From Paenibacillus monticola (lineage in GTDB: Bacteria > Bacillota > Bacilli > Paenibacillales > Paenibacillaceae): 64,000 nucleotides of DNA. Every line of letters begins with the position of its first letter. Positions within the stretch are counted from its first letter, which is position 1. The DNA is taken from contig NZ_WJXB01000002.1 of the NCBI RefSeq assembly GCF_009664975.1, positions 124,001 to 188,000 of the forward strand, written 5' to 3'. The position numbers were made by a program, and so were the translations under genes. Under the pieces are notes generated by a model. The model was not told the origin of the DNA. It saw only the letters and a program-made list of their open reading frames with translations, and ran no database searches. Positions 59,872 through 64,000 of this stretch are shown here, piece after piece.

Positions 59872-60840
59872 TCATTGATAAAAATTACGAATCCAACGAT
59901 GCGCCTTCAGTTTGGCGAGCTGGTCTTGGGAAAGACCAAGACCGTCTCCGACCTTCATGTTGCGTTCCACATTGGTAATGGAGCGCATGCCTGGAATGAC
60001 CGTTGAAACTGCGGGATGACTAAGTACATAACGCAGTGCGGTTTCCGCCATTTCATCTACAGAAATATGTAAGTCAGCAGCAATTTTCTGCACGCGGTCA
60101 TAAACTTCCTGCTTACGATCATTCTTGAAATAACCGTTGCGGAAATCTTCTTTAGCAAAGACAGTCTCCGTTGTAATTCGACCCGTTAATCCACCTTCAT
60201 CAAGCGCAACCCGAACGATAACTCCGACATTATGTTTTTCACAGGCTGGCAGCAATTCATCTTCCGGACTTTGATCAAAAATGTTATAGATCACCTGTAC
60301 CGTATCCACTAGACCGGTCTCAATCAGTTTGACCGCATTTGCAGGCTGATGGTCATTGATAGAGACGCCGAAGAAACGGATTTTCCCTTGTTCCTTCAGC
60401 TTACGTACGCCTTCCAGCCAATCGCCTTTACCTACCCATTCATCTGACCAGACATGGAATTGCTGAACATCAATCGTGTCGAGGCCCAGATTGCGCAAGC
60501 TTTTTTCAGTGCTGGAAATTACGTGTTCCGCTGTAAATGTCTCCTCAGAAGGTACACCAGCACGAGCGGGCCACTGCCCATTTTTCGGCGGAATTTTGGA
60601 AGCTACGTAGATGTTCCCTGTATGTTCCCGAACAACTTGCCCAACTAACTTCTCGCTATGTCCATCCCCGTAACCAAGCGCAGTATCAATAAAATTCAAG
60701 CCCAACTCAATGGAACGGTTAAGCGCGTTAAGCGATTCCTGATCATCTGCTCCGATCCATGCTGTTTTGCCGATTCCCCATGCTCCATACCCGATTTCGG
60801 ATATTTTCATTCCTGTTTTGCCTAGCGTTCTGTAGTTCAT
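59872..60840 (-). CDS. Aldo/keto reductase (2)
   Basis: A 322-residue reductase, [24 protein letters not shown], with the tetrad in [18 protein letters not shown] (Asp, Tyr), VASKIPP (Lys) and VQQFHVW (His), and the cofactor loop [16 protein letters not shown]. More like the YhdN/IolS-type group than the reductase at 53038. GGGGAAAAT upstream of the ATG. Likely monocistronic. Confidence 0.9.
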   Translation of the reverse strand: MNYRTLGKTGMKISEIGYGAWGIGKTAWIGADDQESLNALNRSIELGLNFIDTALGYGDGHSEKLVGQVVREHTGNIYVASKIPPKNGQWPARAGVPSEETFTAEHVISSTEKSLRNLGLDTIDVQQFHVWSDEWVGKGDWLEGVRKLKEQGKIRFFGVSINDHQPANAVKLIETGLVDTVQVIYNIFDQSPEDELLPACEKHNVGVIVRVALDEGGLTGRITTETVFAKEDFRNGYFKNDRKQEVYDRVQKIAADLHISVDEMAETALRYVLSHPAVSTVIPGMRSITNVERNMKVGDGLGLSQDQLAKLKAHRWIRNFYQ

Positions 60841-60889
60841 ATTTTCCCCTCGCCTTCACAATTTAATGTCCTCAATCTATTCTCAAGTA

Positions 60890-61330
60890 TTATTCTTCAT
60901 CTTCTGATTCTTCTACTTCATAGACGCAACGGAACATTTCAATTCCAGCGGCGTTCTCGCCAAGGCTGTATACCATGAAGCCATGACTGCGGAAGAAATC
61001 TGCTGAAACCTCATCTTCTGTTTCCGCTAGCAAGTATCGCGGCTGGCGCACAGTCAGTAGCTCCAGAATCATACCACGTGCATAACCCTTGCCACGATTC
61101 TCCGGTAGCACGGCAATATGCCGGATTACCAAGGAACCATCCTCAGTCTCTTCGAAACCTACAAGCCCAAGCAGCAGCTTCTCCTCTTCCCAGCCGCATA
61201 ATTGCAGCGCTGTTTGTTCGCTATATTCAGCCGAGGTATGCAGGAGTGTTTCGGGTTCATCAATAAGGGCATAAGTCATCAGTTCGTTTACCTCAGGGGT
61301 GCCTAAAAGGTGCTTCAGATCAATCAGCAT
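60890..61330 (-). CDS. GNAT-family N-acetyltransferase (1)
   Basis: A 146-residue acetyltransferase. Motif A (acetyl-CoA loop) is IRHIAVLPENRGKGYARGMILELL and motif B is ADFFRSHGFMVYSLG. Unknown acceptor. Ends in an acidic tail. ATG at 61330; GGAGTAACAATCG upstream gives a spacing of about 9. Third gene of the likely operon rpiA-vanZ-GNAT (21-nt gap). Confidence 0.85.
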   Translation of the reverse strand: MLIDLKHLLGTPEVNELMTYALIDEPETLLHTSAEYSEQTALQLCGWEEEKLLLGLVGFEETEDGSLVIRHIAVLPENRGKGYARGMILELLTVRQPRYLLAETEDEVSADFFRSHGFMVYSLGENAAGIEMFRCVYEVEESEDEE

Positions 61331-61351
61331 CGATTGTTACTCCTCTACTTC

Positions 61352-61819
61352 TTATTGTGTGTATCTAAGGTAACATCTAAACAGGCTATAACCTATCCAG
61401 ACACCTATTAAATTCAATAATAAATCATCGATATCAAAGCTTCCGACATGCAGGAGCATTTGCAAGCATTCCAGTGCTAATATAAGTGAAGCCGATGAGA
61501 ATGTGAGCCGAATCCAAGAATTCGAACCTTTAGCCAAACGTGGAAACAACCATCCAAAGGGAATGAACACAACCACATTTCCGAGCAGATTAACCAGCCG
61601 AATGGCAGGCGACAACCCGTTTCCTAGATCAAAATAGAGCAGTACGGTCCGCAGCGGTACCAGATTGATTTGAAGCGGGCCACCTGTATGAGGCTCCCGT
61701 CCGAAACCGATGAACATCCAATAGATAACAATAGCACTATACAGAGCCAGCACAAACCCTGTCAACCGTCGCTCGTGCTTAGTTCTGTTCTCCTCTTGTT
61801 CCAATTTGGAAGCCTTCAC
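61352..61819 (-). CDS. VanZ-family membrane protein
   Basis: A 155-residue protein with four membrane segments, a VanZ-like domain (PF04892): INLVPLRTVLLYFDLGNG, NLLGNVVVFIPFGWLFPRL, LECLQMLLHVGSFDIDDLLLNLIGVWIGYSLF. Start is GTG at 61819 with GGAGAG 5 nt upstream; no ATG precedes the first segment. It follows rpiA by 15 nt and is likely cotranscribed. Function unknown; the VanZ-RDD protein at 5190 is a distant relative. Confidence 0.82.
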   Translation of the reverse strand: MKASKLEQEENRTKHERRLTGFVLALYSAIVIYWMFIGFGREPHTGGPLQINLVPLRTVLLYFDLGNGLSPAIRLVNLLGNVVVFIPFGWLFPRLAKGSNSWIRLTFSSASLILALECLQMLLHVGSFDIDDLLLNLIGVWIGYSLFRCYLRYTQ

Positions 61820-61834
61820 GTTATCTCTCCATAA

Positions 61835-62521
61835 TCAAATTTCCCGTTTAGCCTCAATGGTTTCTATACTTCCATCGTTCTTCCCTATTATTGCGATGTC
61901 CGCAATACCGATGAATAGGCCATGTTCCACTACTCCTGGAATGCTCTGCAGATCCAGCGCCAGCTTCGGAGCTGATTCTATAGCTTCAAAGTGGCTATCC
62001 GCTATGTAATTACCGTTATCTGTCTTGTACAGTTCTTCTCCATTTCGCCGCAGCTCCGGCTTGCAGCCCAGCTTGGCAATCTCCGCAACCGTCCATTCCC
62101 AGGCAAAAGGAACAATTTCTACCGGAAGCGGGAATTTCCCCAACGTACCTACCGCCTTGCTCTCATCAGCAACTACAATCATACGAGAACTGTTGCTGGC
62201 CACAATCTTCTCGCGAAGCAATGCGCCGCCGCCACCTTTGATTAGCTGCAGCTCTTTGTCCAGCTCATCCGCTCCATCAATAGTCAAATCCAGATGATCA
62301 ATGTCCCCAAAGGCAACAAGCGGAATGCCCAATTCACGAGCCTGCTCCTCTGAAGCACGCGAGGTAGCTACCGCCGTAATCTTAAGCCCTTCACGAACGC
62401 GTTCCCCAAGCTTGCGAATAGCCCAGTATGCGGTTGATCCGGTTCCCAGTCCAACCTTCATCCCATCCAGTACATACTCCACTGCTTTTTCAGCGGCTAA
62501 TTGCTTCACATTGACGTTCAT
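61835..62521 (-). CDS. rpiA: Ribose-5-phosphate isomerase A
   Basis: Interconverts ribose 5-phosphate and ribulose 5-phosphate in the pentose phosphate pathway. The 228-residue enzyme has KVGLGTGSTAYWAI, TIDGADELD (catalytic Asp pair), LIKGGGGALLREKIVA (Lys, Glu) and VVADESKAVGTLG. Start at 62521 (MNVNVKQLA) with GTGGAGGT 7 nt upstream; upstream codons are not protein-like. First gene of the rpiA-vanZ-GNAT cluster. Confidence 0.95.
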   Translation of the reverse strand: MNVNVKQLAAEKAVEYVLDGMKVGLGTGSTAYWAIRKLGERVREGLKITAVATSRASEEQARELGIPLVAFGDIDHLDLTIDGADELDKELQLIKGGGGALLREKIVASNSSRMIVVADESKAVGTLGKFPLPVEIVPFAWEWTVAEIAKLGCKPELRRNGEELYKTDNGNYIADSHFEAIESAPKLALDLQSIPGVVEHGLFIGIADIAIIGKNDGSIETIEAKREI

Positions 62522-62600
62522 TTTAATACCTCCACATTTTCCGTTATAATGATCTATATTAAATCTATAATACAACTTAAGCCAGCAGGAGGATTCAATC

Positions 62601-62798
62601 ATGAGAACCGAAAACCAGATTCAATCCAAAATCAACGAATTAACGCTCCAGCGCAGATCACTGGAATCACGACTGACTCCTTTAGTCGAAGAGAGTCCTC
62701 AGCGTGAGCACCTGAAAGACCAGCTTGAACGTCTTGAGGATATGATTACGATGCTGGAATGGGTACTTAACGCGCCCATAGGCAAATATCACGCTTGA
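62601..62798 (+). CDS. Small coiled-coil protein of unknown function (65 aa)
   Basis: MRTENQIQSKINELTLQRRSL and onward, 65 residues of charged helix with leucine heptads (RRSLESRL..L, LKDQLERLEDMITMLEWVL), so a short coiled-coil dimer. GCAGGAGG 8 nt before the ATG. Divergent from rpiA and convergent with the second GNAT gene. Function unknown. Confidence 0.7.
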   Translation: MRTENQIQSKINELTLQRRSLESRLTPLVEESPQREHLKDQLERLEDMITMLEWVLNAPIGKYHA

Positions 62799-62809
62799 GT
62801 TTGTTCTAT

Positions 62810-63292
62810 TTAACCTTGTTTCAGAATTTTACCATAGCAGAGACTGTCAGGATCTCCTACATAAGGTCCAAATAGCTCAATCGGCCGGTAGCCGTGCTTA
62901 ACATAAAGTCCAATGGCTTCCGGTTGCTTAATTCCAGTCTCCAGTCTGATCTCCCCGTAGCCAGCTACTATAGCCTTCTCTTCCAGGAATAGCAGCATTC
63001 TAGTGGCAATCCCCCATTTGCGGCAGCCCGCGTCCACATAAAACCGCTTCAGCTCCATTGAAGGAGTGTTCAAACTCATATAGTCCAATGGCCGTAAACC
63101 ACCACAAGCTACCGCTGTTCCATTCAGATAAGCTACCACAAAGGTCATTTCCTTTACCTTCGGATCGTCAAAATCAACCACATATATGGTCTCATGCGGA
63201 TACCGCGCAAGCAATTCTTCATCCAGACGGGCAATAAGCTCCCGCAAGTTTCGATTATCCGGCTCAACAACTACAAACTCAACTTCCTTCAC
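62810..63292 (-). CDS. GNAT-family N-acetyltransferase (2)
   Basis: A 160-residue acetyltransferase with motif A AGCRKWGIATRMLLFLEE and motif B KQPEAIGLYVKHGYRPIELFGPYV, the latter typical of PhnO/YobS-like GNATs. Start taken as GTG at 63292 with GGAGAG 8 nt upstream; the upstream GTG at 63301 is only 1 nt from it. The start lies 14 nt inside the upstream gene, so the two are coupled. Confidence 0.83.
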   Translation of the reverse strand: MKEVEFVVVEPDNRNLRELIARLDEELLARYPHETIYVVDFDDPKVKEMTFVVAYLNGTAVACGGLRPLDYMSLNTPSMELKRFYVDAGCRKWGIATRMLLFLEEKAIVAGYGEIRLETGIKQPEAIGLYVKHGYRPIELFGPYVGDPDSLCYGKILKQG

Positions 63293-63728
63293 TGGTAACA
63301 CTCTCCAATTTCATTAACATTTCCAGCTCTAACGGGTCAGCAGCCTTGTCCAAAAAGGCCTCATGCGTAACCTGAACACTTTGCCGGTTGAATTGCTGAA
63401 GACTGTTCAACATCCAGTTCTGCGCGTCAGCCAATATCATTTCACCTTTACCTGCTTCAACCCTGCATAGGGTCAGCGTTAATCCCGCTCTCGAATCACC
63501 CAGAGATCCATTCACGCGCTCTGCAATGCTTAACTGGAACAATGGAACGATGTTGAATGCATCGGCAATATCGGACAGAGATTGAGGGTATACAGAATAC
63601 TTCATTGATGCACTATAAGACTGAGGTTGAGCTGGATTCCGCTTGGATATTAGTTGGCTATTCTCATAAGCCAGCTTACCGGCAACAATCAACAGCAGGA
63701 GTACCACAGCCATTATCGCATAGATCAT
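63279..63728 (-). CDS. Membrane-anchored protein of unknown function
   Basis: A 149-residue protein with one N-terminal membrane segment (IYAIMAVVLLLLIVAGKLAY) and a soluble remainder: SYSASMKYSVYPQSLSDIADAFNIVPLFQLSIAERVNGSLGDSRAGLTLTLCRVEAGKGEMILADAQ. No family recognised. Start at 63728 (MIYAIMAVV) chosen because AGAGGG lies 5 nt upstream; an ATG five codons earlier has only weak signals. Probably faces outward and is cotranscribed with the GNAT gene. Confidence 0.6.
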   Translation of the reverse strand: MIYAIMAVVLLLLIVAGKLAYENSQLISKRNPAQPQSYSASMKYSVYPQSLSDIADAFNIVPLFQLSIAERVNGSLGDSRAGLTLTLCRVEAGKGEMILADAQNWMLNSLQQFNRQSVQVTHEAFLDKAADPLELEMLMKLESVTSEGS

Positions 63729-63876
63729 CCGGTCCCTCTCCATCCACTTGAAGTATTTATACCGATTTTATATTATCACGGGAATCATACAGACGGGAAT
63801 GACAGATTTCAGAAACAGCTACCGATCTTTAAACCCAAATCTTGATTTACGGTGTAAGCGTCACTAATTCTATAAA

Positions 63877-63901
63877 GTTATTTTGAAATATTCAAAATAA
63901 C
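63877..63901. promoter_or_regulatory. Palindrome upstream of the right-edge gene
   Basis: GTTATTTTGAA - ATA - TTCAAAATAAC, perfect 11-bp arms, about 88 nt before the ATG at 63989. Could be an operator; no T-run supports a terminator. Confidence 0.45.
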
Positions 63902-63988
63902 AGTTGAAACTTCGTTAGGCATGTCTCATAATGTACATATGAACGCTGCTTGTCAATCCATAAGGAAATCAAGGGAGGATAAACTGAA

Positions 63989-64000
63989 ATGAAATTTTTC
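63989..64000 (+). CDS. Start of a gene cut by the window edge
   Basis: ATG at 63989 follows AAGGGAGG with a 10-nt gap. Only four codons (MKFF) are inside the window; identity unknown. Confidence 0.5.

Noticed and set aside
1-64000. tRNA, rRNA, phage or insertion-sequence genes
   Set aside because: None seen: no cloverleaf-like stretches with conserved T-arm, no transposase or integrase motifs, no long terminal repeats.

Overview
The window looks like chromosomal DNA of a spore-forming Bacillota, most likely Paenibacillus. The grounds are AGGAGG-type ribosome sites almost everywhere, frequent TTG/GTG starts, a B. subtilis-like Fur, a Des/DesK/DesR cold-membrane system, a TPP riboswitch before thiamine genes, an SLH-domain secreted protein, CgeB-like and manganese-catalase (spore coat type) proteins, and many rho-independent terminators. 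I see no rRNA, tRNA, CRISPR array, transposase or prophage.

Region 1-5,000 is visibly AT-rich and accessory-like: a truncated glycosyltransferase at the left edge, a nucleotide-sugar 6-dehydrogenase, a decayed ArsR gene, a CgeB-type glycosyltransferase and a small beta-rich protein, together suggestive of surface (perhaps spore) glycosylation. Region 5,000-16,300 is mixed housekeeping: a VanZ-RDD membrane protein, a serine hydrolase, exonuclease III, an MFS transporter, two further small beta-rich proteins, an AlkD-like repair protein, an XRE regulator divergent from an orphan FabF, an Nfu_N protein and a GH43 arabinanase lipoprotein. Region 16,300-26,000 has an orphan OppD ATPase behind a Fur-box-like site, fabV flanked by two paralogous APH-fold kinases, and a four-gene sugar-catabolic operon (two isomerases, two Gfo/Idh/MocA dehydrogenases) facing an AraC regulator.

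Region 26,000-34,600 holds an AIM24-family protein, a palindromic repeat array, fur, a new-looking duplicated protein, an SLH protein with a leader ORF, a cystine-type ABC transporter, and a DHA2 drug exporter divergent from its TetR regulator with two perfect operators. Region 34,600-39,900 is a thiamine operon: TPP riboswitch, thiZ-thiX-thiY uptake, thiM, thiD, thiE. Region 40,000-48,900 has a MarR-ABC exporter pair, RluF-type pseudouridine synthase, asd of the archaeal/fungal type, and the operon des-desK-desR. Region 48,900-64,000 has PsiE, manganese catalase, SDR/MerR/aldo-keto reductase genes with repeated MerR-type boxes, an AT-rich pair of unknown genes, a TPR protein, a MarR-MMPL exporter operon, another aldo-keto reductase, and an rpiA-vanZ-GNAT cluster.

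The observations most worth following are: four genes of unknown, possibly spore-surface function that share a mother-cell sigma-like -10 (CATANNNT); a composite repeat that supplies the ribosome site of unrelated genes; a structured leader and palindrome in front of des; and a Fur-box-like site before an orphan OppD. All functional statements are from reading the sequence by eye; no database search was run.
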